Source: Lacinutrix sp. Hel_I_90
GTDB lineage: Bacteria > Bacteroidota > Bacteroidia > Flavobacteriales > Flavobacteriaceae
Direction of reading: 5' to 3'
DNA length: 64,000 bases
NCBI RefSeq assembly: GCF_000934685.1
Contig: NZ_JYNQ01000001.1
Span: 434,001 to 498,000 of the forward strand
Part shown: positions 36,394-45,631 of the stretch, one piece after another
How positions within the stretch are numbered: position 1 is the stretch's first letter
How the letters are laid out: each line of letters starts with the position of its first letter
Position numbers and translations under genes: made by a program
The notes under the pieces: model-generated
The model's input: only the letters and a program-made list of their open reading frames with translations
The model's database searches: none
Told to the model about the DNA's origin: nothing

Positions 36394-37647
36394 ATGAAAA
36401 TTATTTCTTTGGTAACTGCCACAGTTGCATTGTTATTTAATACGATAGACTTTAACGTCCAACAACTATCAAAAAAAGTGTTGATAACACCCATACTTTT
36501 AGGGTTTTTAGTCGCTCATAATTTACAGGCTCAAGAGCTACCTCCAAAAGCTGCTTATTCCTATAACATTAAACAAATCCATAGTGGTCATAGCCTAACA
36601 GATCCATTATTTGGTGAGCCATGGCCAGGGCAATATGTTAATCTTATGACCGATTTAAGAGGCACTTGGGCAGGTGATGCTATTGGAAAATCCACCATAC
36701 CAGGTTCACCAATATTTTGGCGTTGGGACAATGATAGTAGTGCTAATAATTATGGTGCACCTTCTGCAAGACACGATATTGAAGATTGGGAATTATTGGT
36801 GATTACCGAGGGCATCCCAATCCCTACAGACGGTGGAACGCCACCACTAATAACGCCAGCCAATGAATACTTATCGCTTTATGTAAATAACGCTTGGAAT
36901 AACGGAAACCAAAACAATGGAGCACCTACGTTACTTTGGACCACATGGACCAATATTGATGATAGCGATGGGCCTTGGCGAGCGACTTTAGACACCTATG
37001 AACAACATTGGGAAGAAATGATGGATTATGCCAACGATAATAAACCAGTGGGCGCAACACCCGTTTATATTATTCCAGGACACAGAATGATGGCTAGACT
37101 CTATGACGATATTCAACTTAATAATGTTCCAGGTATTACTACTATAGATGAGTTTTTTAGTGATACCATTCACCCAAACACTATTGGAGCTTATGCTATA
37201 GCCATGATACATTATGCCTGTATATATAATGAAAGTCCAATAGGTTTAACTAATGATTTATCCAATGATGGTTCCTCTGGATTTGTAATTCCGAGTCCAG
37301 AATTAGCACTATACTTGCAAACCATGATTTGGGATGTCGTGACCAATTACTCAAGAACAGGAGTAACAGATTCGTCTTTGAGTGTTAGTAATAACGAGGT
37401 TGCCGAAAAACGTATTATTGTTTATCCTAATCCTACTTCTGAAACGCTTTTCTTAAATGCAAATAATGAGGCTATTAAAAAAGTTGAACTCTACAATATG
37501 ATGGGGTCTTTATTACATTCAAAAGAAATAGAAGCTACAAACTATACTATAGATGTTTCTTCTTTTTCAACAGGAACTTACTTTTTAAAAGTATATGCTT
37601 CAGAATCTATTTTGCATAAAAAGATTTTAGTAAATAACAAGCGTTAA
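36394..37647 (+). CDS. T9SS-secreted SGNH/GDSL-like hydrolase
   Basis: The 417-residue protein has an unusually long N-terminus with two hydrophobic stretches before the apparent cleavage site (HNLQAQ, about residue 48). A start further inside, near KKVLITPILLG, is possible. The catalytic layout is SGNH-like: S67 in SGHSLTD (block I) and D257/H260 in DTIHPNTIGAYA (block V). The C-terminus is a T9SS type A sorting domain (VYPNPTSETLFL ... GTYFLKVY ... KKILVNN). By family it would be an extracellular esterase or carbohydrate deacetylase. It stands alone, followed by an imperfect terminator and then repeat copy A. Confidence 0.78.
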   Translation: MKIISLVTATVALLFNTIDFNVQQLSKKVLITPILLGFLVAHNLQAQELPPKAAYSYNIKQIHSGHSLTDPLFGEPWPGQYVNLMTDLRGTWAGDAIGKSTIPGSPIFWRWDNDSSANNYGAPSARHDIEDWELLVITEGIPIPTDGGTPPLITPANEYLSLYVNNAWNNGNQNNGAPTLLWTTWTNIDDSDGPWRATLDTYEQHWEEMMDYANDNKPVGATPVYIIPGHRMMARLYDDIQLNNVPGITTIDEFFSDTIHPNTIGAYAIAMIHYACIYNESPIGLTNDLSNDGSSGFVIPSPELALYLQTMIWDVVTNYSRTGVTDSSLSVSNNEVAEKRIIVYPNPTSETLFLNANNEAIKKVELYNMMGSLLHSKEIEATNYTIDVSSFSTGTYFLKVYASESILHKKILVNNKR

Positions 37648-37669
37648 ATTATTTTCTAACAATTAAAAA

Positions 37670-37698
37670 CCGCCGTTAAAAACGGAGGCTTTGCTTTT
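37670..37698 (+). terminator. Terminator after the SGNH hydrolase
   Basis: CCGCCGTT (37670-37677) pairs with AACGGAGG (37681-37688) with one mismatch and is followed by CTTTGCTTTT. Confidence 0.65.
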
Positions 37699-37699
37699 C

Positions 37700-38079
37700 A
37701 GATTAGCCCCAAAGATCGCGAATCTCCTTGGTCGATTTGGTTAAAAGCAGAGCAGCGCGTTAAGAAATAGTCCAGTGGACTATTTTAACAAATGAGCTAG
37801 CTGGCGCTTTGGCAAACTACATTTTATTATTTTTTTATTCTAAAAACGTTCTCTACAATGTTAATGAAATCGAAGGAGGAGGTTGGGCGATAGCCAAACT
37901 CATACAAGATTTACGAGCTCCTATTTATCAAACTAAGGGTGGAGCTAGTAAACACTTTTTATGCGACTAGCCTGTGCTGAGCGTAGTCGAAGCATAGGAG
38001 GGAAGCATAAATCGAACTTGTGAGATTCACGAATTCTTAAAACAATAGAAATGTATGAGTAATGTGTGTGGAATGGTTA
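37700..38079 (+). repeat. Dispersed intergenic repeat, copy A
   Basis: It is a mosaic of modules shared with other copies: GATCGCGAATCTCCTT (also in C and D), AGCGCGTTAAGAAA and CTGGCGCTTTGGCAAACTAC (also in E), TACAATGTTAATGAAATCGA (also in B), GAGCGTAGTCGA, and the 3' end with GAGATTCACGA and GTGTGTGGAATGG. It lies directly before the promoter of the AraC-dgdA unit. Confidence 0.8.
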
Positions 38080-38090
38080 AGATTATTTTC

Positions 38091-38098
38091 TAACTTTG
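38091..38098 (+). promoter_or_regulatory. -7 promoter box (TAACTTTG) of the AraC regulator
   Basis: An exact TAnnTTTG match 21 bases before the ATG at 38120 and 12 bases after the 3' end of repeat copy A. Confidence 0.5.
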
Positions 38099-38119
38099 AA
38101 CGAATAATTTTTGCTAGTA

Positions 38120-38851
38120 ATGGAATGTGCCACAATCTTTTATGATAAAGAACACTATTTCCCGATGCATTTGCATCCAGATCGTTATACGTTTTCATAC
38201 ATTTTAAATGGAAGTGCGAATCTAATATGCAATAACTCCATGTTTATTTTAAAACCAGGAGATTTAGTTATAATTCCGCCCTTTGTTGCTCATCAAACAT
38301 TAATAGAACATTTTTTTCATTATAAAGTCATTAGAGTACCAAAACTCCATTCTTTCGTAAGTTTAAATCGCAGCCAATTAGGTTTGACTATAATAAAAGA
38401 TGACAGCTTATATAATTTTCAATATAATCAGTGGTTTGATCTGATTAGAACTAATGATAATGAAAAAATCAAAATACCGCATGTATTTGAGCCTTTTTTG
38501 AATAATCAAACTTTCGATTTAACTAAATCAAAAGTTCTTTTAAAAGAAGCATTAATACATTTAGAGAATAATTTTAATAGACCAATACCAGTTGAAGAAT
38601 TATCTGATTTAACACATTTAAGCGAAAGTCATTTTCAACGTCTTTTTAAAGCAAATATAGGAATCTCGCCTATGCGTTATCTACAAAATCTTCGCATTGA
38701 AAAGGCCAAAGAGTATATTAAGGTTAGAAACGGTTTTACAGATATCGCCTATGATACTGGCTTTTTTGATCAAAGTCATTTCAACAAATACTTTAAGATT
38801 AATGTAGGGATGATTCCTAAACGATATGCAGATTTGGTTAAAAATGATTGA
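38120..38851 (+). CDS. AraC family transcriptional regulator
   Basis: The ATG at 38120 (MECATIFYDKEH) gives 243 residues; a TTG at 38111 is less likely. Residues 10-80 form a cupin-type sensing domain (FPMHLHPDRYTFSYILNG, LKPGDLVIIPPFVAHQ). Residues about 145-243 contain two AraC helix-turn-helix units: VEELSDLTHLSESHFQRLFK and FTDIAYDTGFFDQSHFNKYF, ending in the usual GMIPKRYADL. It is 54 bases upstream of the dialkylglycine decarboxylase-like gene on the same strand. The natural inference is that it senses an amino-acid-like ligand and activates that gene. Confidence 0.88.
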   Translation: MECATIFYDKEHYFPMHLHPDRYTFSYILNGSANLICNNSMFILKPGDLVIIPPFVAHQTLIEHFFHYKVIRVPKLHSFVSLNRSQLGLTIIKDDSLYNFQYNQWFDLIRTNDNEKIKIPHVFEPFLNNQTFDLTKSKVLLKEALIHLENNFNRPIPVEELSDLTHLSESHFQRLFKANIGISPMRYLQNLRIEKAKEYIKVRNGFTDIAYDTGFFDQSHFNKYFKINVGMIPKRYADLVKND

Positions 38852-38905
38852 ATTATACAATTTTAAGGTTTAAAATTAGCAGAACTTGCATATAAAACTT
38901 AAGTC

Positions 38906-40207
38906 ATGCAATATTTAAACCCTGAAGAAGTAAAAGAAGCCCAAGAATCATTGATACGCTATTGTGGTGAGTTTTCTCCCTTTATTGCTGAAAAAGCCTC
39001 TGGAAGTTATATTTATGATAAGAAAGGCAATGCAATCCTAGATTTCACCTCTGGTCAAATGTGTTCCGTATTTGGTCATAATCATCCAAAGTTTATAGAA
39101 ATACTAGAGAAAGCGGGTGATAGTGCTATTCACTTATTAAGCTCTATCCTATCACCTCCAGTTATTAATCTTGCCAAAAAATTAACAAGCGAACTGCCCG
39201 ATAGTCTAACCAAATGTATCTTATTAAATACAGGGTCTGAGTCTAATGAAGTTGCCATACGAATGGCAAAACTGGTTACTGGAGGTTTTGAAATCATAGG
39301 TTTTTCAGGTTCTTGGCACGGTATGACTGCTGGTGCACAATCCTATACCTATTCAAAAACAAGAAAGGGGTATGGGCCAACTATGTCTGGCAGTTTAATG
39401 ATACCTGCGCCTTACGAGTATCGTTGCCCAATAAAACATTGCAATGGTAGCTGTGATAATACTTGTCTTGAAGTTGGTATGAAAATGGTAGACCAACAAT
39501 CGGTTGGAGCATATGCTGCATTAATCGCTGAGCCTTTGTTGAGTGCGGCAGGCATTATTGAATTAAAGCCAAATTATGTTAAAAGGTTAAAAGAGCTATG
39601 TGATGAACGAGGCTTATTATTAATATTTGATGAAGCCCAAACTGCAATGGGTCGACTTGGGACAACCTTTGCTTTTGAACGGTTCGATGTAGTTCCCGAT
39701 TTCTTAACTTTATCAAAAACGTTGGGAGGAGGCCTTCCTCTAGCTGCAATGGTTACAACTACAGAAATTGAAGAAGAATGCCATAAAAGAGGTTTTGTAT
39801 ATATGACTTCCCATGTATCAGATCCCTTTTGTGCATCTTTTGGATTAGCTGCCTTTGAAATACTTTATGAACAAGAATTAGCAAAAAGTGCTTCGGAAAA
39901 AGGTCTGTACTTAAAAGGAAAATTGATACAGTTACAAGAGAAGTACGAATGTATAGGTGATGTGAGAGGGAGTGGGCTTTTATTGGGTGTAGAAATTGTA
40001 AAAGATCGAGAAACAAAAATTGCCGATGACAGTTTGGGTCAAAGTATATGTAGTAGATGCCTCGAGTTGGGTTTAAATATGAATATAGTAAGAATGAAAG
40101 AGTATGGAAGTGTTTTTAGAATTGCTCCTCCATTAACCATAAGTAAAAAAGAAATAGATTTAGGCATTACGATGTTGGATGAAGCCATACATGATTGTAT
40201 TAAATGA
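38906..40207 (+). CDS. dgdA: Class III PLP enzyme, 2,2-dialkylglycine decarboxylase-like
   Basis: This 433-residue protein follows the Burkholderia dialkylglycine decarboxylase (433 residues) closely along its length. DFTSGQM carries Q51, the residue that favours decarboxylation (Q52 there). ESNEVAIRMAKLVTGGFEI, SWHGMTAGA, AEPLLSAAG, DEAQTAMGR, the PLP lysine K271 in TLSKTLGGGLPLAA, THV-type SHVSDP, and the carboxylate-binding Arg in VFRIAPPLT are all present. The reaction would be decarboxylation-transamination of 2,2-dialkylglycines such as 2-aminoisobutyrate with pyruvate. A short Cys-rich stretch, CPIKHCNGSCDNTC, replaces a Cys-free loop. One active-site Ser in the LSS stretch of the known enzyme is Ala here, from memory, so substrate choice may differ. 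Confidence 0.85.
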   Translation: MQYLNPEEVKEAQESLIRYCGEFSPFIAEKASGSYIYDKKGNAILDFTSGQMCSVFGHNHPKFIEILEKAGDSAIHLLSSILSPPVINLAKKLTSELPDSLTKCILLNTGSESNEVAIRMAKLVTGGFEIIGFSGSWHGMTAGAQSYTYSKTRKGYGPTMSGSLMIPAPYEYRCPIKHCNGSCDNTCLEVGMKMVDQQSVGAYAALIAEPLLSAAGIIELKPNYVKRLKELCDERGLLLIFDEAQTAMGRLGTTFAFERFDVVPDFLTLSKTLGGGLPLAAMVTTTEIEEECHKRGFVYMTSHVSDPFCASFGLAAFEILYEQELAKSASEKGLYLKGKLIQLQEKYECIGDVRGSGLLLGVEIVKDRETKIADDSLGQSICSRCLELGLNMNIVRMKEYGSVFRIAPPLTISKKEIDLGITMLDEAIHDCIK

Positions 40208-40391
40208 TTATTAAAAGTTACTATTAAAGTTCCATAATTAGCAAAATACTCGTTAGGAAAGTATGGCGAATAAGCTAAATCTTAGTTTTTGATATTATGT
40301 AAATTAGAAGTAGTGTGTTTTTACATAGATGAAGCGTTGACAAAACGGCCTCAGAAAATTTTATTCACCCTTTTATATTTGATAAATTAGA
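40208..40391. other. Intergenic spacer after dgdA
   Basis: Nothing recognisable is seen before repeat copy B begins. Confidence 0.4.
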
Positions 40392-40770
40392 TATTTTCTT
40401 TTATTTTTTTCTTTTCAAAAGCTTCTTCTACAATGTTAATGAAATCGAGTTATTTAATGAGATTCTTGAGCTCCTATGTATTAAATAGGAAAGGAGCGAG
40501 TAAACACGCTTTTTATTCGGCTAGCCTGCATCGAGCGTAGTCGAGATGACGAAGGAGGTTCATAAGTTCCTCTAAAAAACAATAAAATCCTTGCGAATAA
40601 ACCGCTTGCGGTTCACGAACTCCTATTTTATAAAATAGAAGAGGTTAGCGTAAATACGCTTTGCCCGAAGCAGGAGCGTAGTCGAAGGCCAGGAGCGTAG
40701 TGGCTATCAACTCGTAAGATTCACGAATTCTTAAAACAATAAATAGGCGTAAGTAATGTGTGTGGAATGG
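40392..40770 (+). repeat. Dispersed intergenic repeat, copy B
   Basis: It shares TACAATGTTAATGAAATCGA with A, GCCTGCATCGAGCGTAGTCG with E, the CCGCTTGCGG hairpin module with E, and GGAGCGTAGTGG with C and D. It ends in GATTCACGAATTCTTAAAAC ... GTGTGTGGAATGG in the same orientation as all other copies. Confidence 0.8.
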
Positions 40771-40782
40771 AATTACGCTCAC

Positions 40783-41304
40783 TAATTTTGAATAAAAACC
40801 ATGAAGTTATTCTATACTTCTTATAACTAAATACTTATTACCTGTTTAGGTATTTTATCTTATGTTTAGGGATAATTAACAGCTACAATGAAAAAACGTT
40901 AGTGCTATTGTTTTCTACATTTGTTTTTAAAATAAAGCATGCGCAAACTATTACTTTTGGACTTCTTACAGATAAAGACGCGCTAGAGAGGCTCAACCAC
41001 TGCTTGAATAATTAAAATATGAGTCGTTTTTTCGTGAGTATATTTATTATATTACTGCCTTTTAGGTTAATACCAGAGTTATTAGAATTATAAAATTGGA
41101 GTATTTTGATCTTTATTACAATTAACTGCATTAATAGGTTGGATCTATATTATGATATCATGAGGAGGTGATAGAAATAGACTTACATAAAATGTTAGGT
41201 AAAACTGATTTACTAACAAGTATTAAAACTAAAAATGAGATATTGACGTGATATCTAAAGTCATAAATAAATACGTTAGAGCTAAATAGTCCCAATAAAA
41301 TAGT
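40783..41304 (+). pseudogene. Apparently decayed gene region downstream of repeat copy B
   Basis: An orphan TAATTTTG box (40783-40790) lies 12 bases after repeat copy B, and an ATG at 40801 opens a frame that stops after nine codons. Further on are broken frames: a signal-peptide-like piece near 40888, a hydrophobic piece from ATG 41019 (MSRFFVSIFIILLPFRLI), and a tail reading VIEIDLHKMLGKTDLLTSIK near 41167-41250. Together they look like remains of one or two small membrane or secreted proteins, but I cannot name a family. Confidence 0.35.
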
Positions 41305-44300
41305 ATGAAATTAAAATTCTTAAACAAACGAAAGTTCTGGTGGCGCTTTATTGTTGTTATGGTATTACTACCAATACTATTTTTTAGTGCCGTAGTATTA
41401 TATATTTATTCAGAACAAGACCACATTATTCAAAATGAAATTGCTGTTTTAAATAAGCAACACCAAGGTTTGATTACGATTGGTGACACCCATTTGTCAC
41501 TTTTTAAGAACTTTCCTGATATTTCTTTTAAGGTAGATGATGTAAAGATCTATGAAACTAAAGATGCTAATGCAGCAGCAATCCTAGATGTTGCTGATAT
41601 CTATACGGGTTTCAATATATGGGATATTATGAATGGAAACTATAGTATTCGGTCACTTATTATCGAAGAAGGCTTCTTTGATATTGTGCTACATAAAGAT
41701 GGAACAATCAATCTTCAAAATGCTCTAGAATCTTTCGAGGAAACAGAAACAAAAAGTGACGCCTTTGTAAATATCCAACTAAAGAGTATTAAGTTACATA
41801 ATCTAGATATTCATAAAAAAGATGAAAAGGAAAATACAGATCTAGAAACTTTTATTTATGAAGGTAAAGGTGGGTTCAATATAAATAGTGAACTAATTTC
41901 TGCTCATATAGATACCAAATTTGAAATGAATTTGATTAATAATGGAGACACCACCTATGTCCGTCACAAACATTTTGAACTTCATACAGACCTCACACTC
42001 AATCAAAATACGGGACTGCTTACCGTTAAACCTTCAGGTATTAAAATGGAACACGGTGATTTTGAGATCGAAGGATCTATAGATACTAAAAATGAGCTAG
42101 ACCTTGACCTTTCGATAAAAGGCACAAAGCCAAACTTTGATATGCTCATTGCTTTTGCTCCAGAAGATGTTATTCCTGTTCTGGAACGCTACAGTAATGC
42201 AGGGAAAATCTATTTCAATGCTCTGATTAAAGGACCTACACGCAACCAAAAAACACCCTTTTTTGATGTACATTTTGGTGCAAGTGAAGCTTTTCTCGAA
42301 AATACAGATAAAGGTAAACGCGTTGACGATATGGGCTTTAGTGGCCATTTTACCAATGGAGAAGACCGCAATTTACGCACAATGAAATTCTCGTTAACAG
42401 ATATGACTGCCAAACTAGAAACAGGGACGTTTTCAGGTAATCTTGTTGTTGAAAATTTTGAAGAACCTGAAGTGAATATGCAATTAAATGTTGATTTTAA
42501 TCTAGACTTTATGGCCAGTTTTCTCAATCTCACAGACATAGAAAACACCTCTGGAAATGTTTCATTAGAAATGAATTTTCACGATATTATTGATCTAGAT
42601 CAACCTGAACTTGCACTCAATACACTTAATCAAGCCTATTTCACAGAGTTGAAAGTAACAAATCTAAGTGTATCTTCTGCAAATCTTCCTGCGTCATTAA
42701 AACAACTCAATGCGCACCTTATAATGAATGGTAAAAAAGCAACTCTTGATCAATTTGATATGTTATTGGGTAACTCTGATGTATCCATAACAGGATACAT
42801 ATCTGATCTTCCTGCTATTATACATCATACCAACACTCCTGTAGTTGCGCATTTGGAGATTAAATCGAATGTACTTGATATTTCAGAAATAACCCGTTAT
42901 TCTGTAATAGACAGTACAGGTATAGATGAACAAATTAAAAATTTAAGTACTGGCTTCTCGTTTAAATCATCGGCTAAGGCCTTTACAGAGTCGCAATACT
43001 TACCAGAAGGAGAATTTTTTATAGATAGTCTTTATGCTCAACTTAAACATTATCCACATGAATTACATGATTTTCATGTTGATGTTCTTATTGGCGATAA
43101 AGACCTCAAAATTGTAGATTTTACCGGTTTTATTGATGATTCAGATTTTCATTTTAATGGACAAGTATATAATTATGGCTTTTGGATGCAAGACCAACTT
43201 AATGGAGATGTAGATTTGGACATGACGTTAACATCAAATTTATTACGCTTAGAAGATATATTTTCATACCAAGGAGAGAATTATGTACCTAAAGACTATC
43301 GTCACGAAGAGTTTGAAAAACTAGTCTTACACCTTAATTCTAGTATGCATTACAAAGATTCAGCATTACATTCCATAGATCTAGATCTTGATAAGCTTAA
43401 TACTAAAATGCATTTGCATCCTTTACGATTCGAAAATTTTAAAGGTCATTTTCATTATGAAGACGATCACCTCGTCATTCAAAAATTTAATGGTAAAATA
43501 GGTAGAACTGTTTTTGGTGTAGACCTTAACTATTATCTAGGCGATGATGAGGCTATAAAAAAACGTGACAATTACCTTGCATTGAAAGCAAATTACATAG
43601 ATTTTGATCAACTTTTTAATTTTAATGGGTCACCTTCACCAGCGACTCAAGTAACAAAAGCTAAAATAGGAGCAGAAACTGCAGATGTTAAAGAGCACGC
43701 AGAAGCTTTTAATCTCTATGAACTACCATTTACAGATATGAAATTTGATGTAACTGTTGGTCATTTTATATACCATCGTATTGATTTGCAAAATATTAAT
43801 GCCAATTTGCGTACTACACAAAATCATTATATCCATGTTGATACATTTTCTATGAATGCGGCTGGAGGTAACTTTAAAATGTCCGGCTATTTTAATGGTA
43901 GTGACCCAAAACATATTTACATGAAGCCAGATTTAGTTGCAGAGCATGTAGATATAGACAAACTACTGTTTAAGTTTGAAAACTTTGGACAAGATTATTT
44001 AGTGTCTGAAAATTTAAAAGGTACAGTTTCCTCTCGTATTAATGGAAAAATTAGGGTATATCCAGATTTTGTTCCAGACTTGGATCAATCAGAAATTCAT
44101 ATGGATGTCGAAGTACTTAATGGTAAATTACAAAATTATGATCCCATATCAATGTTATCTGATTATATGGGCGATAAAAATCTTAAAAACATAAAATTTG
44201 ATACACTCAGAAATCATCTAGATATTACTAATGGACGCATAACAATACCTAACATGACTATTGAGTCTACGCTAGGACATTTGGAGTTGTCAGGCACACA

Positions 44301-44541
44301 AGATAGCGATCATAATATTGAATATTACTTAAGAATCCCTTGGAAAACCGTAAAAAAGGCAGCACGTTACAAACTATTTGCTAATAAAAATAACAACGGT
44401 AATGAAGCAGAAATTGAAGATGATGAAATTATAGAACGCGACCCTAATAAGAAAGTACGTTACCTCAATATAAAATTACATGGAAATGTAGATGATTTTA
44501 AAGTGTCAATGGAGAAGGCGAAAAAACCTGAAAAGGAATGA
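41305..44541 (+). CDS. AsmA-family envelope protein
   Basis: This 1078-residue protein has one N-terminal transmembrane helix (RFIVVMVLLPILFFSAVVLYI). The AsmA start follows: ITIGDTHLSLFKNFPDISFKVDDVKI and IYTGFNIWDIMNGNYSIRSL, then LHKDGTINLQNAL. A very long run of amphipathic beta strands forms the bridge-like groove of the AsmA/VPS13-like repeating beta-groove superfamily. The end (YYLRIPWKTVKKAARY ... VRYLNIKLHGNVDDFKVSM) is the AsmA C-terminal region. By family it is anchored in the inner membrane, spans the periplasm and moves or organises phospholipids toward the outer membrane. It is a single gene, not in an operon with neighbours. Confidence 0.88.
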   Translation: MKLKFLNKRKFWWRFIVVMVLLPILFFSAVVLYIYSEQDHIIQNEIAVLNKQHQGLITIGDTHLSLFKNFPDISFKVDDVKIYETKDANAAAILDVADIYTGFNIWDIMNGNYSIRSLIIEEGFFDIVLHKDGTINLQNALESFEETETKSDAFVNIQLKSIKLHNLDIHKKDEKENTDLETFIYEGKGGFNINSELISAHIDTKFEMNLINNGDTTYVRHKHFELHTDLTLNQNTGLLTVKPSGIKMEHGDFEIEGSIDTKNELDLDLSIKGTKPNFDMLIAFAPEDVIPVLERYSNAGKIYFNALIKGPTRNQKTPFFDVHFGASEAFLENTDKGKRVDDMGFSGHFTNGEDRNLRTMKFSLTDMTAKLETGTFSGNLVVENFEEPEVNMQLNVDFNLDFMASFLNLTDIENTSGNVSLEMNFHDIIDLDQPELALNTLNQAYFTELKVTNLSVSSANLPASLKQLNAHLIMNGKKATLDQFDMLLGNSDVSITGYISDLPAIIHHTNTPVVAHLEIKSNVLDISEITRYSVIDSTGIDEQIKNLSTGFSFKSSAKAFTESQYLPEGEFFIDSLYAQLKHYPHELHDFHVDVLIGDKDLKIVDFTGFIDDSDFHFNGQVYNYGFWMQDQLNGDVDLDMTLTSNLLRLEDIFSYQGENYVPKDYRHEEFEKLVLHLNSSMHYKDSALHSIDLDLDKLNTKMHLHPLRFENFKGHFHYEDDHLVIQKFNGKIGRTVFGVDLNYYLGDDEAIKKRDNYLALKANYIDFDQLFNFNGSPSPATQVTKAKIGAETADVKEHAEAFNLYELPFTDMKFDVTVGHFIYHRIDLQNINANLRTTQNHYIHVDTFSMNAAGGNFKMSGYFNGSDPKHIYMKPDLVAEHVDIDKLLFKFENFGQDYLVSENLKGTVSSRINGKIRVYPDFVPDLDQSEIHMDVEVLNGKLQNYDPISMLSDYMGDKNLKNIKFDTLRNHLDITNGRITIPNMTIESTLGHLELSGTQDSDHNIEYYLRIPWKTVKKAARYKLFANKNNNGNEAEIEDDEIIERDPNKKVRYLNIKLHGNVDDFKVSMEKAKKPEKE

Positions 44542-44591
44542 GATTTTAGGATAGTCCTTTAATGGTAGGCATCTTACACTCTTATTTATTG

Positions 44592-45212
44592 CTACATTAT
44601 TGAAGTAAATAAATTATATTCTTTTGGAATTTCTACTCCTTTAAATCCATTTGTAAGTCCATAAAGTATAATCATGCTTAACAGGATACCAAATATTAAG
44701 ATGAAAAAGGATTGCCTATGGGGCCTAATACCAAGTGGGCTGTACTTCATTTTTTTAAAATGTACAGCAGCAATATGTCCGAAAAATGAAATTATTGCTA
44801 GACCGTAATATGGAACAAAAAACAAATTTAACGGAAAAATGTTTAGCCCAGCAGCTCCAAAATAGAAGTTAGTGTCTAAATTTAAAATAAATCTACCTGA
44901 CAATACTGCGCCAACATGAACAACAAGAAAGAATGCCATATAAAGCCCTGAAGAGATATGCAATTTTTCAAAAAAAGAGGAAGCGGTTTTACGTTTTCTT
45001 GAGAACAGTTTTAGCCCTGAAACTATTTGAACAGCAACAGCTAAAAGCAATATGGCTTCAGTAATTACATTTCTATAAACAAATCTTAATTTCTGCATCA
45101 ATTCAATATGAGCGTTTGGACCAAATAGACTGTACAAATGATTGAATAAGTGAAAGCCAACAAAAATGGATAGGGTAATTCCAGTGAAGTAATGTAGTTT
45201 TTTTATGTTCAT
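44592..45212 (-). CDS. Cytochrome b-like four- to five-helix membrane protein
   Basis: The ATG at 45212 (MNIKKLHYFTGITLS) gives 206 residues; a start at 45272 would overlap the preceding gene. Helix 1 carries HxxxH-like histidines (GFHLFNHLYSLF). Further membrane His occur in FEKLHISSGLYMAFFLVVHVG and FFGHIAAVH, reminiscent of heme-binding helices in succinate dehydrogenase or fumarate reductase cytochrome b subunits. No flavoprotein partner is nearby. It is the last gene of the six-gene TetR-led operon, 11 bases after its neighbour. A heme-binding role is inferred from His positions only. Confidence 0.68.
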   Translation of the reverse strand: MNIKKLHYFTGITLSIFVGFHLFNHLYSLFGPNAHIELMQKLRFVYRNVITEAILLLAVAVQIVSGLKLFSRKRKTASSFFEKLHISSGLYMAFFLVVHVGAVLSGRFILNLDTNFYFGAAGLNIFPLNLFFVPYYGLAIISFFGHIAAVHFKKMKYSPLGIRPHRQSFFILIFGILLSMIILYGLTNGFKGVEIPKEYNLFTSIM

Positions 45213-45223
45213 TTTAAACTGTT

Positions 45224-45607
45224 TTAAGTTCCAATTATCAATACTATTCCTATGGCTAAAAGTACAAGCCAACCTGGGTGTTTTCCTTTATTTCCAATGA
45301 AAACCAATAACGAGGATAAAATCATAGTGGTGCTAATGGACTTGACCATAAAGTTAATGAGTTGTGATTTTTCTAAAACTGAAATTTTCAACAAAAGGAT
45401 TCCAATACACCAACCAAAAACCGTTGCCAAATGCCATGTTGCCCAAAGGATACGTAAATGGCGTTCTTTTAAAGATTCATTAGCTTTTGTAGGAATCCAT
45501 TTTCCCTTAATTCTTTTGCTATTGAAAATTAGGTATTCACCCAAAATAGAATGTGCTATTCCCAATAGGAAGCACAAAATTCCACCAATAAAAAAGTATG
45601 TGTTCAT
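45224..45607 (-). CDS. Small four-helix membrane protein of unknown function
   Basis: This 127-residue protein has helices at about 4-22, 55-75, 88-105 and 111-126. A cytosolic or periplasmic loop reads KRIKGKWIPTKANES and ERHLRILWATWHLAT. The invariant-looking H19 and WATWH histidines lie near the membrane face. It is fifth in the TetR-led operon, between a CPBP protease and a cytochrome b-like protein. I do not recognise a named family. Confidence 0.68.
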   Translation of the reverse strand: MNTYFFIGGILCFLLGIAHSILGEYLIFNSKRIKGKWIPTKANESLKERHLRILWATWHLATVFGWCIGILLLKISVLEKSQLINFMVKSISTTMILSSLLVFIGNKGKHPGWLVLLAIGIVLIIGT

Positions 45608-45631
45608 TTAGCTATAGTTTTTGGATTGCTC

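Noticed and set aside
45252-45611. 119-codon frame opposite the small membrane protein gene
   Set aside because: The minus-strand frame has clear membrane helices and fits the operon; the antisense product is of random composition.
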